Shown: positions 43,181 to 52,391, counted from the stretch's first letter. The stretch is DNA of 64,000 nt from Bacillus sp. X1(2014) (GCF_007678255.1 NZ_VEED01000012.1:102725-166724); one strand, 5' to 3'. Notes: generated by a model from the letters alone, not told the origin. Numbers and translations are program-made.

Positions 43181-43945
43181 ATGTCTAATGTTCAATCCCT
43201 TGAAAGAGCTCTTACCATATTAAACAAGCTTTCTGAATATCCCGACGGCATCCAGATTACGCGGCTAGCGGAGCAGGTTGGACTGACAAAAGGTACACTT
43301 CATCGATTATTATCTACATTATCGAATATGAATTATGTTGTGAAAGATGAAGAAACCGACAAATATAAACTTGGCTTACAAGTCCTCTTTCTTTCTAGAA
43401 ACCTTTTAAATCAATCGAACATTGTCACGATCGCAAAGCCATTTTTAGAAAAATTAGTACAAGAAGTGAATGAAACCGTTCATTTATGCATTGAAGACCG
43501 CGGCGAAGTGATTTATATTGATAAAATTGAAAGCAATCAAACCATCCGGATGTACTCGCGCATTGGAAGCAGAGCCCCCATGTACCGCACCGCTGTTGGA
43601 AAAATATTACTTTCCGATATGAATCCGGACAAATTTGAAGACATCGTTTCAAATATTACCTTTATTCCAAAAACACCTACAACGATTACTTCTAAAGAAG
43701 AACTCATCAAAGAAATTGAAACGGTGAAAGTCCAAGGTTATGCCTTAGACAATGCCGAGAATGAAGAAGTATTAAGATGTATTGCATCACCTATTTACGA
43801 CCATAAAGGCAAGATTGTTGCCAGTTTTAGTATTTCTGGACCTAATAATCGAGTAACGATGGATCTGATCAACAATACATTAATAGACAAAATGAAACAT
43901 TATAGTATCGCCATTTCAAGAAACCTTGGGTATACAGGTTCTTAA
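43181..43945 (+). CDS. IclR-family regulator of the kdg/kdu genes
   Basis: 254 aa. The HTH (about 5-65) contains TRLAEQVGLTKGTLHRLLSTL; the effector domain (about 80-250) has the IclR pattern LVQEVNETVHLCIEDRGEVIYIDKIESN and NAENEEVLRCIASPI. It probably represses the surrounding genes and responds to 2-keto-3-deoxygluconate or its phosphate, as KdgR does elsewhere. It lies between kdgA and kdgK, transcribed oppositely, and ends at a terminator. Confidence 0.9.
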   Translation: MSNVQSLERALTILNKLSEYPDGIQITRLAEQVGLTKGTLHRLLSTLSNMNYVVKDEETDKYKLGLQVLFLSRNLLNQSNIVTIAKPFLEKLVQEVNETVHLCIEDRGEVIYIDKIESNQTIRMYSRIGSRAPMYRTAVGKILLSDMNPDKFEDIVSNITFIPKTPTTITSKEELIKEIETVKVQGYALDNAENEEVLRCIASPIYDHKGKIVASFSISGPNNRVTMDLINNTLIDKMKHYSIAISRNLGYTGS

Positions 43946-43957
43946 ACGAGATAATTC

Positions 43958-44003
43958 AAAGGCAAAGAAAACCAGATAAAGCGGGTCTTCTTTACCTTTT
44001 TTT
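43958..44003 (+). terminator. Terminator of the iclR gene
   Basis: AAAGG-n-AAAGAA/TTCTTT-n-CCTTT imperfect stem followed by seven T. Confidence 0.7.
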
Positions 44004-44013
44004 ATTTCTACAA

Positions 44014-44964
44014 TTAACGCTTCTCCAATGATTCTTCAATAAAAGCTTCTAAGTTGGCTCGATTAGGTAATCCGTCGTTATCTCCAGGGGACATTACCGC
44101 AAGCGCACCTATGGCTGCTCCGCGTTTTACCGATTCCTCCAATGGTAAACCTTCTAATATCCCGCTGACCACTCCAACGGCAAATCCGTCACCAGCACCT
44201 ACCGTATCAACAACTTTCTTTACTGGGAATCCCTCGGTGTAGAATTGCTCACCTTGTGAACTTGTGAATGCCCCTGCAGCTCCGAGCTTAATCACAACAG
44301 TTTTTACACCAACAGCGTGATAATAAGCAGCAATCTCATGTACATCTTCTTTACCTGTTAATAGTTTCCCTTCCTCAATGCCTGGAAGAACAATGTCTGC
44401 ACGGCAGGCCAGGTCATTAATGATCTGAACCATTTCTTGTTTGTCTGCCCAAAGGCCCGGACGTAAGTTAGGATCATACGAAATTTGCACACCGCGCTCA
44501 CGTGCCACTTTCATGAGTCCGTATACCATCTCTCGACACCCTGCCGATAACGCGGGTGGAATACCTGTTAAATGAATATGGTCAAAACCGTCCCAGTTCA
44601 AATGAGCGATGGTTTCCAAGTCCATTTGTGAAGCAGCTGAATTTTTACGGGCTGAAAAAACTTCTGGATCACCGCTCACGACCTTTTCCTTCCACTGCAT
44701 TCCAGTTAAATAATTTGCATTATACGTCACATATGTAGTATCAATAGCATTCTGCTTCAGAAACGTTTCAATATTTTTGCCAAACGGGTCCAGTCCTAGT
44801 TGGGTAATATAAGTAACTTCATGTCCCAAGCGTGACATCCCAATGGAAAAATTGACCTCCGCTCCTGCAACAAAACGATCAAATCGCTCAACATTTTCTA
44901 AGGAACCCTCTTGGTTGGCTACAAAGAGTGCCATCGGTTCCCCTACAGTCATAATTCTACTCAT
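44014..44964 (-). CDS. kdgK: 2-Keto-3-deoxygluconate kinase
   Basis: 316 aa, PfkB family. N-terminal VAGAEVNFSIGMSRLG substrate motif, central SYDPNLRPGLW, and the C-terminal catalytic DTVGAGDGFAVGV (about 248-260) with the base Asp. It makes KDPG for KdgA. It is the last of the kduI-kduD-kdgT-kdgK row on the minus strand, 61 bp after kdgT. Confidence 0.93.
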   Translation of the reverse strand: MSRIMTVGEPMALFVANQEGSLENVERFDRFVAGAEVNFSIGMSRLGHEVTYITQLGLDPFGKNIETFLKQNAIDTTYVTYNANYLTGMQWKEKVVSGDPEVFSARKNSAASQMDLETIAHLNWDGFDHIHLTGIPPALSAGCREMVYGLMKVARERGVQISYDPNLRPGLWADKQEMVQIINDLACRADIVLPGIEEGKLLTGKEDVHEIAAYYHAVGVKTVVIKLGAAGAFTSSQGEQFYTEGFPVKKVVDTVGAGDGFAVGVVSGILEGLPLEESVKRGAAIGALAVMSPGDNDGLPNRANLEAFIEESLEKR

Positions 44965-45025
44965 ACGATCCTCTCCTTAATTGAAAGAGAGACATATGCT
45001 GAATATGTCTCCCTTAATTTACTTA

Positions 45026-46027
45026 TCAAGCCGTGGCTTTACTTCCGTCCGGCACAACTGATCCTTTGTTTTTCTTTTTCATATATTGTGACCAATAGGC
45101 AGTTAAAATCGGAACTAAGATTGATGTGACGATCACAGATGCTGCACACAAAGCCGTTGCTGATTGTGCAACTGGAAGAAATTCAGGTTTCATTGTGGCA
45201 ATGATCATAGGATTGGCCACTGCAGCCCCTGCTGTACTTGATGCTGCAAGTCCTGCTGTACCATTTCCGCCACCGATAAACTTATCTGCAAGCATTAATG
45301 GAATACCCGTGATAACGATTACAAGAATGCCCAATAAAATTCCTGCCAAACCCGTCTTCGCAATTACAGTCAGATCAATCGAGTTACCTAGAGCAAAACC
45401 AAAGAATGGAATCATGGTATGTGTCGCTTTACTGAAAAATTCACGGAAATCTTTATCTAAGTTACCAAGAATAAACCCTACTAGGAAAGGTAAGACAGCG
45501 CCTACAAAAGCTTGCGGTTGGAATGCTGCTAACCCAGTTGAACCAAGAATTAACATAGTCACGAGTGGACCAGATTCAAGTGACATAAGTACGAACGCAC
45601 CAGCTTCTTCTTTACTTCCGTACTGCTGCATAATGGAAGCATATAAACCGCCGTTTGTCATATCCATACAGGCAATTAAAGCGAGAACAGAGAACCCTGC
45701 AAAAAACCCTGTTTGAATCCCGCCATCTGGGATAAACATAGCAGCAACCATGGCAACAATCCATGCAACCGCTATCTTAGTTACCACAAGTGTTCCTGAT
45801 TTTCGTAAAACGGTACCTGTTGCTTTAATATTGATTCCTGCACCCATACAGAAAAACCAGACTGCTAGAATTGGAACCGTACCGGTCATTAACCCATTCG
45901 TAAATGAACCAAAATACTCACCAGATTTTGGGGCGAGCGTGTGAATAATTGCACCTAGAAATAATGGAACCAGCATTAGACCACCAGGGATTTTTTCCAT
46001 TGTCTTCATAATTTTCATAATTTGCAT
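45026..46027 (-). CDS. kdgT: 2-Keto-3-deoxygluconate permease
   Basis: 333 aa, about ten helices, KdgT family: [20 protein letters not shown] at the N-terminus, [28 protein letters not shown] and [16 protein letters not shown]. It imports KDG by proton symport. AAAGG lies 6 nt before the ATG. A 160-bp gap separates it from kduD and includes an AGGCGG/CCGCCT dyad (46118-46155). Confidence 0.92.
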   Translation of the reverse strand: MQIMKIMKTMEKIPGGLMLVPLFLGAIIHTLAPKSGEYFGSFTNGLMTGTVPILAVWFFCMGAGINIKATGTVLRKSGTLVVTKIAVAWIVAMVAAMFIPDGGIQTGFFAGFSVLALIACMDMTNGGLYASIMQQYGSKEEAGAFVLMSLESGPLVTMLILGSTGLAAFQPQAFVGAVLPFLVGFILGNLDKDFREFFSKATHTMIPFFGFALGNSIDLTVIAKTGLAGILLGILVIVITGIPLMLADKFIGGGNGTAGLAASSTAGAAVANPMIIATMKPEFLPVAQSATALCAASVIVTSILVPILTAYWSQYMKKKNKGSVVPDGSKATA

Positions 46028-46187
46028 ACCTTACCTTTCAGATTTAATGGGTAATTTTTTTAGCAAAAAAGTTGAGACATGCTGTGTTATGTTCCTATAT
46101 CAAATGTTGAATATCAAAGGCGGCCCTATATAAGCATTATTATTGTAAACCGCCTCTGACACTTGAATCTCTATTTCCTTTTCCGGA

Positions 46188-46964
46188 TTAACGGGCTAAC
46201 CAACCACCGTCAACTGCTAGAATATGTCCATTCATATAATCGGAGGCTTTACTAGACAAGAAGACAACTACCCCCATCAGGTCTGATGGATCGGCCCACC
46301 TTCCAGCTGGAATACGAGAGAGGATTTCCGCATTTCGTTCTTCATCCTCACGAATTGGCGCTGTATTAGCAGTAGCAATATACCCTGGCGCAATCGCATT
46401 AATTTGGATATTGTAATGGCCTAATTCATTCGCAAATGCTTTTGTAAGACCAGCCACTCCATGCTTACTTGCTGTATAAGGCGGAATAAATTTTCCACCC
46501 TGGAAGGAGAGCATCGAACCAATATTGATGATTTTTCCGCTTTCTTGCTTAGCCATGACTCTAGCAACCTCTTGACTTAAAAAGTAGACTGCGTTCAGGT
46601 TAATATCCATAACCGCATCCCAATCCTCTTGTTTGTATTCTAGTAATGGCGTACGACGGATGGTTCCTGCATTATTCACGAGAATATCTATTTTTCCGTA
46701 GACATTCAGACACTCATCTACGATATTCTTAATATTTTCCCTTACCGTTAAGTCGGCCTGATGAAAGTGAACTGTGCGCCCAGTCTCTTCAATCAGAGCT
46801 CTCGTTTCATCCCAATTGGTATCGTGGGAAACAATAAATAAATCTGCTCCTGCTTTCGCTAAGGCGATTGCATACCCTTGGCCAAGACCGGTATTTCCTC
46901 CTGTCACAATCGCAACCTTACCTGTTATTGTAAAAAAATCTAGTGAAAAATCTCTTAAACTCAT
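46188..46964 (-). CDS. kduD: 2-Deoxy-D-gluconate/KDG dehydrogenase
   Basis: 258-aa short-chain dehydrogenase. TGGNTGLGQGYA cofactor loop (about 22-33), NNAGTIRR, the catalytic Ser in INIGSMLSF and YTASK (Tyr near 162, Lys near 166). KduD interconverts 2,5-diketo-3-deoxygluconate and KDG with NAD. It follows kduI by 47 bp in the operon. Confidence 0.93.
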   Translation of the reverse strand: MSLRDFSLDFFTITGKVAIVTGGNTGLGQGYAIALAKAGADLFIVSHDTNWDETRALIEETGRTVHFHQADLTVRENIKNIVDECLNVYGKIDILVNNAGTIRRTPLLEYKQEDWDAVMDINLNAVYFLSQEVARVMAKQESGKIINIGSMLSFQGGKFIPPYTASKHGVAGLTKAFANELGHYNIQINAIAPGYIATANTAPIREDEERNAEILSRIPAGRWADPSDLMGVVVFLSSKASDYMNGHILAVDGGWLAR

Positions 46965-47011
46965 TTCTATACACCTCTTCTTTTATGTCTTCTAATTTTG
47001 CAGTTTACAAG

Positions 47012-47842
47012 TTATCTCAATTGGTCCATGGTTACTTGATCCATATCGTTATAGGTTTTATTTTCTCCTGCCATTGCCCAGATAAAAGTATAATTACTAG
47101 TTGCACTGCCGCAATGAATCGACCATGGCGGTGAAATGACTGCTTGTTCGTTCTTCATCACAAGATGACGTGTTTCTGTTGGCTCGCCCATCATATGGAA
47201 CATTCTTGCATTTTCATCCAAATCAATATATAGGTAGACTTCCATTCTGCGGTCATGTGTATGAGTTGGCATCGAATTCCATACGCTTCCCGTATTTAAT
47301 TGCGTCAAGCCCATCACAACTTGGCAGCTTTGGATTCCCTCATTATGTATCATGCGGCGAATCACTCGATCATTTGCATTTTCAAGTGACCCTAATCGAT
47401 CACCTTCAATATCCTTAAAGGCTACGTGTTGAACAGGATACTCTTTATGAGCTGGTGCAGAGAATAAATAATACTTTGCTGGACTTACAGTGGATTCACT
47501 CGTGAACAGTAACTCTTTCTTTCCTAATCCAACATATAAGCAATCTTTGTTTTCCATTTCATATGTCTCGCCATCAACGGTAATCTTCCCGCTTCCCCCG
47601 ACATTGAAAATGCCAACTTCTCTGCGCTCTAAGAAGTAATCAGCTTTGATTTGATCATATCCTTTTAAAGAAATCGTCTCTCCCATCGGTGTGATGCCAC
47701 CAACAATGGCACGGTCTTCCATCGTATACACGAGTTTGATTTCGCCTGGCACAAATAATTCTTCAATTAGATAGTGTTTGCGAAGTTCCTCGGTTGTAAA
47801 TGTCTTTGCATGGTCTGGGTGTGTTGAGTACCTTGTTTCCAC
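47012..47842 (-). CDS. kduI: 5-Keto-4-deoxyuronate isomerase
   Basis: 276 aa, cupin fold. METRYSTHPDHAKTFTTEELR, YVGLGKKELLF, and the metal-binding THTHDRRMEVYLY (about 198-210) and SIHCGSATSNYTFIW are family hallmarks. It converts the product of unsaturated uronate breakdown to 2,5-diketo-3-deoxygluconate. The GTG at 47842 is chosen: it matches other KduI starts, and AAGGAAG lies 8 nt upstream. First gene of the operon. Confidence 0.93.
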   Translation of the reverse strand: METRYSTHPDHAKTFTTEELRKHYLIEELFVPGEIKLVYTMEDRAIVGGITPMGETISLKGYDQIKADYFLERREVGIFNVGGSGKITVDGETYEMENKDCLYVGLGKKELLFTSESTVSPAKYYLFSAPAHKEYPVQHVAFKDIEGDRLGSLENANDRVIRRMIHNEGIQSCQVVMGLTQLNTGSVWNSMPTHTHDRRMEVYLYIDLDENARMFHMMGEPTETRHLVMKNEQAVISPPWSIHCGSATSNYTFIWAMAGENKTYNDMDQVTMDQLR

Positions 47843-47899
47843 AATATCCACTTCCTTATATTTAATTGGTCTTATCTTGGATTTTTCTGTTCCACATTG

Positions 47900-47936
47900 T
47901 GGTACGATGTTTCATAATTTAATTATAGCGTTTTCA
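47900..47936 (-). promoter_or_regulatory. kduI promoter elements: cre site, -10 and KdgR box
   Basis: On the minus strand TGAAAACGCTATAA (47936-47923) matches the cre consensus at 13 of 14 positions; TATAAT (47927-47922) overlaps it; TGAAACATCGTACCA (47914-47900) follows and resembles the iclR-promoter box as TGRAAC-n3-GTWCYA. A near palindrome GTTCCACATTGTGGTAC lies at 47889-47905. Confidence 0.6.
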
Positions 47937-48046
47937 TCTTCAAATCGCTAGTAGTAATTTGACAAAAAAATGAATTTTATATTTTGATGAATATTACCAA
48001 GACTTTTGGTAAAATCATGTAAAAGTATTTTTGGGGGATTTTTATT

Positions 48047-49064
48047 ATGATTACCTATCCGAATTTAAAAAAGGGAGCTGCCATTGGAGTAACCGCACCT
48101 TCTTCAGGTGTGCCCGCACCATTACATGAAGTCATTAAACAAGCATGCAGCCGGCTGGAGCAGAGAGGATTCACGGTGATTTGCGGAGAAACAACGTGGA
48201 CCCAAGACAAGGCTAAATCAGCTCCAGCTTTAATCCGTGCAGCTGAATTTAATTCAATGATGGGGAACAGTGCCATTGACATTATCATTCCACCTTGGGG
48301 CGGGGAATTGTTAATCGAGATTCTCGAACATATAGACTTTGAAAATATTAATAAGAAGTGGGTTTTAGGCTATTCTGATGGTAAGTGCTCTATTGCTTGC
48401 GATTACCTTGAAAACAGGTATCGCTACCGCTCATGGGACAAATCTCGTAGATTTAAGAGGAGAATTGATGGATGAAACAACAGCCATGTGGGTGCCTGTT
48501 TTAGCAACGAACATGGGGGAGTCAGTTACTCAGTATTCCTCTGACCACTATCAGAAAGAATGGCAGCATGCGAATCCCTCACCCTGTATCTTTCATTTAA
48601 CCGAACAAACTGTTTGGAAAGTTGTTGGTAACCAACCTGTTAAGATTGAAGGACGCTTGCTCGGCGGGTGTATTGACATTATTAGGCATCTTATCGGGAC
48701 ACCATTCGGTGATGTAGATTCTTTTAGGAAAAAACATATAAATGGAGAGCCCATCATTTGGTATTTAGAGAATTGTGAAATGAATACTGCTGATTTGCGG
48801 AGATCCTTGGTCCAAATGAAATTAGCTGGTTGGTTTGAAAACTGTTCCGGACTAATGTTTGGCCGGAGTGATGCCAATAAGCCTGTTGAAAACTATACGG
48901 TGGAAGATGTTTATCAAGACCTTGCTAATGAACTTGAATTACCAATAATTTATGATATTGATTGCGGGCACCTTCCACCACAAATCACCTTCATCAATGG
49001 GGCATATGCGGAGGCAGATGTCTCAGAAGGTATTGGAGTGGTTAAACAGATTTTCCGAACATAA
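48047..49064 (+). pseudogene. LD-carboxypeptidase (MccF/S66 family), frameshifted
   Basis: Two overlapping frames make one protein of about 338 aa. The first (48047 to about 48380) runs KKGAAIGVTAPSSGVPAPL to the nucleophile motif GYSD. The second (from about 48381 to 49064) continues LLLAITLKTGIATAHGTNL to the C-terminus with the Glu/His region CGHLPPQITF. Four bases stand where three are expected after GYSD (48380-48383), a +1 shift. S66 enzymes recycle murein tetrapeptides or cleave microcin-like compounds. The rest looks intact, so the break is recent or a sequencing error. Confidence 0.82.
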
Positions 49065-49164
49065 TTTAACCGGAAACTAGGCAAAAAAGGGCTGCCAGAA
49101 TGGCAGCCCCAATTTATAAAAAGAAGTTAATCTTATCCACATAAAAGACTGGTTATTTAACGAA

Positions 49165-49486
49165 AAAAATTTTTTGTATTTCCAAGGATAACGCCACTGT
49201 TTCTTACCTTTTGTCCGCAGCTCTCTTGTTCTTTTGCACGTTTCTTCATGTAACTCAATGATTGCTTGAATCGTTTGCGAATGTAATTTATGGGTGGTGG
49301 CATTGTACCATTGCTTTTTTTCAGATGCACTTGTCCAAACCTGATAGGCATCATATAGCCACCAATGGAGATCTAAGCAGTCATTCCACAAATTTGCTGC
49401 TTCCTATACGTAACGTATCGACTAATCTTCTCTCCTTGCTGTTTAAATGGAGCGGAAATTTCCTTTGAAGAATATCTTTCCTTCAC
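49165..49486 (-). pseudogene. Degraded N-terminal fragment of a TnpB-like transposase
   Basis: From GTG at 49486, about 32 codons (KERYSSKEISAPFKQQGEKI) run to a frameshift near KQQ; another frame then continues LWNDCLDLHWWLYDAYQVW and later TCKRTRELRTKGKKQWRYP ending WKYKKFF. The composition and motifs recall the start of Bacillus IS200/IS605-type TnpB proteins. The catalytic RuvC part is missing. Identification is from memory and tentative. Confidence 0.45.
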
Positions 49487-49504
49487 TTTTAATTTCTAGG
49501 CTTG

Positions 49505-49774
49505 GTTATTATTCATTGTTGATTTTCGTGCAGGTATAAGAATTCATAGGCGGAGAATTTCCGGCTAATGTGTATAGAGGAAGCTTAAGAAGCAGATATA
49601 AGCGGAGAAATTCCGGTTATCTGCTCTAAATAAGACAAAATCCAAAGATTTGGATAGTATAAACGGAAAAACTTCCTTTATTTTTAAGGAAATATGGCTA
49701 TTTCCCAATTTAAACGGAATTTTTCCGTTTATTTTTCAAACACAGTGAAATCAACATTAAGTTATAACAGAGCC
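49505..49774. repeat. 270-bp intergenic repeat element, copy 2
   Basis: Second copy of the element at 5863-6130, same orientation. It carries clearer dyads: AGCAGATA/TATCTGCT around GCGGAGAAATTCCGG and AAACGGAATTTTTCCGTTT. It sits just beyond the TnpB-like relic. Confidence 0.85.
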
Positions 49775-49897
49775 AATTTCTAAAAATAACTTTTACCTAA
49801 TTTAAAGGTTTGAAATTGACAGGCATTCATAATGTATAGTTGTTATACTATGAATAATCATATAGTCACATACCCACCAATGAAAGGAGCTGAATCT

Positions 49898-50377
49898 ATG
49901 AAATATAAAATCATACAAAGAGAAAGTTTCCAAGTAGTCGGAATCAAGCGGGAGATTTCATGTGAGAATGGTGAAAACTTAACAGAAATCCCAAAAATGT
50001 GGACTGATGTTCATCAAGATGGAACCACAGATTTATTAATCAAGTTGAATAACGGGGAAATTAAGGGTGTCCTTGGAGTATGTGTCGATAAACGAGGCAC
50101 GCAGACACCATTAATGGATTACTGGATTGCTACGGAACATACTGGTGCCACTCTTGAAGGCTTAATGAATCTCGAGATACCCGCTTCAAAGTGGGCGGTA
50201 TTTGAAGTGCACGGTGCAATGCCCGATGCAATTCAAAAAGTATGGAAACAAATTTACACAGAATGGTTCCCCTCCAGCCAGTACAAACACGCAGGGACGC
50301 TAGATTTAGAAGTCTATTCCGCTGGTGATCCTTGGAGCGCTGATTACTACTCCGAAATTTGGATTCCTTTAAAATGA
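49898..50377 (+). CDS. GyrI-like/AraC effector-binding domain protein
   Basis: 159 aa made only of the BmrR-C/GyrI-like small-molecule binding fold, with KYKIIQRESFQVVGIKREI at the start, a central GVLGVCVDK strand and WAVFEVHGAMPDAIQKVWKQIYTEWFPSSQ. There is no DNA-binding domain. Such stand-alone proteins bind or hydrolyse cyclic drug-like compounds. AAAGGAG lies 8 nt before the ATG at 49898. TTGACA at about 49815 lies upstream but its -10 is unclear. Confidence 0.85.
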   Translation: MKYKIIQRESFQVVGIKREISCENGENLTEIPKMWTDVHQDGTTDLLIKLNNGEIKGVLGVCVDKRGTQTPLMDYWIATEHTGATLEGLMNLEIPASKWAVFEVHGAMPDAIQKVWKQIYTEWFPSSQYKHAGTLDLEVYSAGDPWSADYYSEIWIPLK

Positions 50378-50390
50378 TACGTTACTTTTT

Positions 50391-50466
50391 CTAATCAAAC
50401 GTTTGGTTAGTTTCCCAAAGCCATATATACCAATGATTCTGGCGATTTAATCAATCGTTTGGTTAG
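50391..50466. promoter_or_regulatory. Two related 20-bp palindromic operator-like sites
   Basis: CTAATCAAACGTTTGGTTAG (50391-50410) and TTAATCAATCGTTTGGTTAG (50447-50466), 56 bp apart. They look like TetR-type operators but lie downstream of two convergent genes, with only a 14-codon ORF (50556) following. Confidence 0.55.
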
Positions 50467-50555
50467 TTTATTTGCCAATAAATTAATGGATGATTAACAT
50501 CTAGTTCATATTTTATTAACAATAGAGAGTTATAGTACAGATTAGAGGGGATAGC

Positions 50556-50600
50556 ATGCGTGGCTATCATGGTATTTGGCGTAGGCGGAGCCGATACTGA
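50556..50600 (+). CDS. Possible 14-aa basic peptide MRGYHGIWRRRSRY
   Basis: ATG 5 nt after GAGGGG, 14 codons, TGA, then a GAGCA/TGCTC dyad. It follows the two palindromes. It may be a real short peptide, a leader, or the remaining start of a deleted gene. Confidence 0.3.
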   Translation: MRGYHGIWRRRSRY

Positions 50601-50685
50601 GGAAAGAGCACCAGTTTAAAATGATGCTCCCTTAACTGTAGTTAAAACCACTTTGGACAAGAGGATTACACAGGAGATTCATTAT

Positions 50686-51591
50686 TTACTTTCCTTTCAT
50701 TAGGGGAAGCTGATTTGAGGATAACAAGTTAGCCTTCCTTTGATTTATCCAAAATACATATGTGATGATTAACGTTCCAAACCAAACGAGTAATGACAGG
50801 ATGCCGAGAATGGGTAATGGAGTCAGTTCAAATACTGTACGCCCTAATGCAGTTTGGATGCCTATCAAAAGGATTGTGAGCATCCAAGCGATACACCCAG
50901 AATGAATCAGCCGCCTTTTTACACGATCCCTCACCTGAGCTTTTTCCAAAAGCCAAGCAGGCAAGATTAATGTTTGCAGCGCGTGAAATCCAGCCCCATG
51001 CAGGACAATGACATTTCCTCCATCCCCTGTTAGGCGGTCTTGAAGGACAATCATCCATAGACCAGCAAAATTAGCTGAAAGAACAGATATTAAGGCATAT
51101 CGAATCCCCATGATAAGCAAGGGGCGTTCAAAAGGTCGTTTCATTCGTAAAAAATGAATCGTAAGGACAATTGCTAAGGAGACCAGTACTAACGAAACAA
51201 CCCCAAACAACATTCCAGCCAGCATATCAACAACTGTTCCTTCTCGTGAAAATCTAGGACTAATTCCTCTGAAGTTCTGAACCGTTTCAATAGTATAAGA
51301 ATATAAGCTTGCTATGATAAATGACCACCGCACCGCTTTCCGCTTCCCTGCTTTAAATCTTGTAAGCGGTAAAAGCGCAGCCATCGACAGCATAAACATG
51401 CCAATTGCGGCATTAAAGGAAAAGGCATCCCTCAAATTGCCTTCCGGCGACTTAATCGGTCCTTGGAAATTTATATAAAAAGCGATGCCTGCCGAAAGAA
51501 TAAATCCGATTATACCAATAAGGACTAGACCTCTTTCTCCTTCAAAAACCTTATAAGACGGTCCAACTTCATTTCGATTACCCATCAACAT
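50686..51591 (-). CDS. Multi-pass membrane protein under TetR control
   Basis: 301 aa with about seven hydrophobic segments, including LVLIGIIGFILSAGIAFYINF and MLAGMLFGVVSLVLVSLAIVLTIHFL. I do not recognise a family. AAGGGA lies 6 nt before the ATG. Two AT-rich palindromes in its promoter region match the one over the adjacent TetR gene's promoter, so it is probably a target of that repressor. Confidence 0.75.
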   Translation of the reverse strand: MLMGNRNEVGPSYKVFEGERGLVLIGIIGFILSAGIAFYINFQGPIKSPEGNLRDAFSFNAAIGMFMLSMAALLPLTRFKAGKRKAVRWSFIIASLYSYTIETVQNFRGISPRFSREGTVVDMLAGMLFGVVSLVLVSLAIVLTIHFLRMKRPFERPLLIMGIRYALISVLSANFAGLWMIVLQDRLTGDGGNVIVLHGAGFHALQTLILPAWLLEKAQVRDRVKRRLIHSGCIAWMLTILLIGIQTALGRTVFELTPLPILGILSLLVWFGTLIITYVFWINQRKANLLSSNQLPLMKGK

Positions 51592-51613
51592 ATATAGTCC
51601 CTTCTTTCAAATA

Positions 51614-51682
51614 ATTTATTTATCAATCAATAAATAAATCCCTAAAAAATTTTCATTATATTTATTTATTAGTCAATAAATA
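51614..51682 (-). promoter_or_regulatory. Two AT-rich operators of the TetR regulator
   Basis: Site 1 51614-51639: 10-bp arms ATTTATTTAT/ATAAATAAAT around CAATCA. Site 2 51663-51682: TATTTATT-AGTC-AATAAATA. Both resemble the dyad at 52259-52284. Confidence 0.65.
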
Positions 51683-51716
51683 TAATTGTAAAAAAAGAGA
51701 GCGTGTAAGCTCCATT

Positions 51717-52232
51717 TTAACAATTATCTTTTCCTGGTGTTAATTGAGGCAAATTTAATACTTCTGCAAGTGTAATTAATAAACCTGTGCCAATAAACTG
51801 AGAGGCTGTCGCTTTGGCATTTGGAATCCCTGCATTTTCAAATTTTAAAGTGAGCGATTCAAAAATGGTTACAAATAAATTTCTGACGTGTTCGCGAATC
51901 CCGGTATCTGATATGGCATGTGCCTGCATAACTATCAATACCTCATCACGATGTGTTTGAATAATTTGTTCAAATGCATGCCCCATCGTTTCAATTAATT
52001 GATCGGCAGGCGCTTGAATTTCAGCAAAAGTTTCATAAATGCGGCTAAATGCACGATCAATAACAGCTTTGAATAATTCTTCCTTGTTTTCAAAAAAATG
52101 AAATACATAGGGCTGTGTCACTCCTGCAGCCTTTGCCACCATTGCCGTTGTTGCTTTATAATACCCCCTTTCTGCGAAGACACCTACTGCATTTTCGATT
52201 ATGAGTTCTTTTTTATCTTCTCGTACTGCCAC
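51717..52232 (-). CDS. TetR-family repressor
   Basis: 171 aa from the GTG at 52232. HTH about 20-62 with TTAMVAKAAGVTQPYVFHFFENKEELF, followed by a helical ligand domain. AAAAGG lies in good spacing to this GTG; an ATG eight codons upstream (52256) has no ribosome site. It is likely autoregulated by the palindrome at 52259-52284, and probably controls 50686-51591, whose promoter carries similar sites. Confidence 0.88.
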   Translation of the reverse strand: MAVREDKKELIIENAVGVFAERGYYKATTAMVAKAAGVTQPYVFHFFENKEELFKAVIDRAFSRIYETFAEIQAPADQLIETMGHAFEQIIQTHRDEVLIVMQAHAISDTGIREHVRNLFVTIFESLTLKFENAGIPNAKATASQFIGTGLLITLAEVLNLPQLTPGKDNC

Positions 52233-52258
52233 TACTGCTACCATCCTTTTCAACATTA

Positions 52259-52311
52259 ATTTATTTATTGATTAATAAATAAATATTAATTAAAACTTTT
52301 GTTTATGTCAA
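52259..52311 (-). promoter_or_regulatory. tetR promoter with operator over the start site
   Basis: TTGACA (52311-52306), 17-bp spacer, TAATAT (52288-52283). An 11-bp-arm palindrome, ATTTATTTATT-GATT-AATAAATAAAT (52259-52284), covers the predicted start near 52276. Confidence 0.75.
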
Positions 52312-52325
52312 TAGGTTAAAAAATA

Positions 52326-52359
52326 TTAAAAACCTACAAATTGACTATCTTTGTAGGTT
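52326..52359 (-). terminator. Terminator of the GMC oxidoreductase operon
   Basis: 10-bp stem AACCTACAAA/TTTGTAGGTT with a 9-nt loop; TTTTTAATATTTTTT on the minus strand. Confidence 0.8.
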
Positions 52360-52391
52360 AGAAAATCTTATTTATTAATACCCTAGATTAA

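Noticed and set aside
45126..45716. 196-codon plus-strand reading frame opposite kdgT
   Set aside because: It is antisense to a clear permease gene, and its Pro/Ala-rich composition is that of a shadow frame.
46118..46155. AGGCGG/CCGCCT dyad between kduD and kdgT as terminator
   Set aside because: A 26-nt loop and only a short T tract; noted in the kdgT entry but not called.
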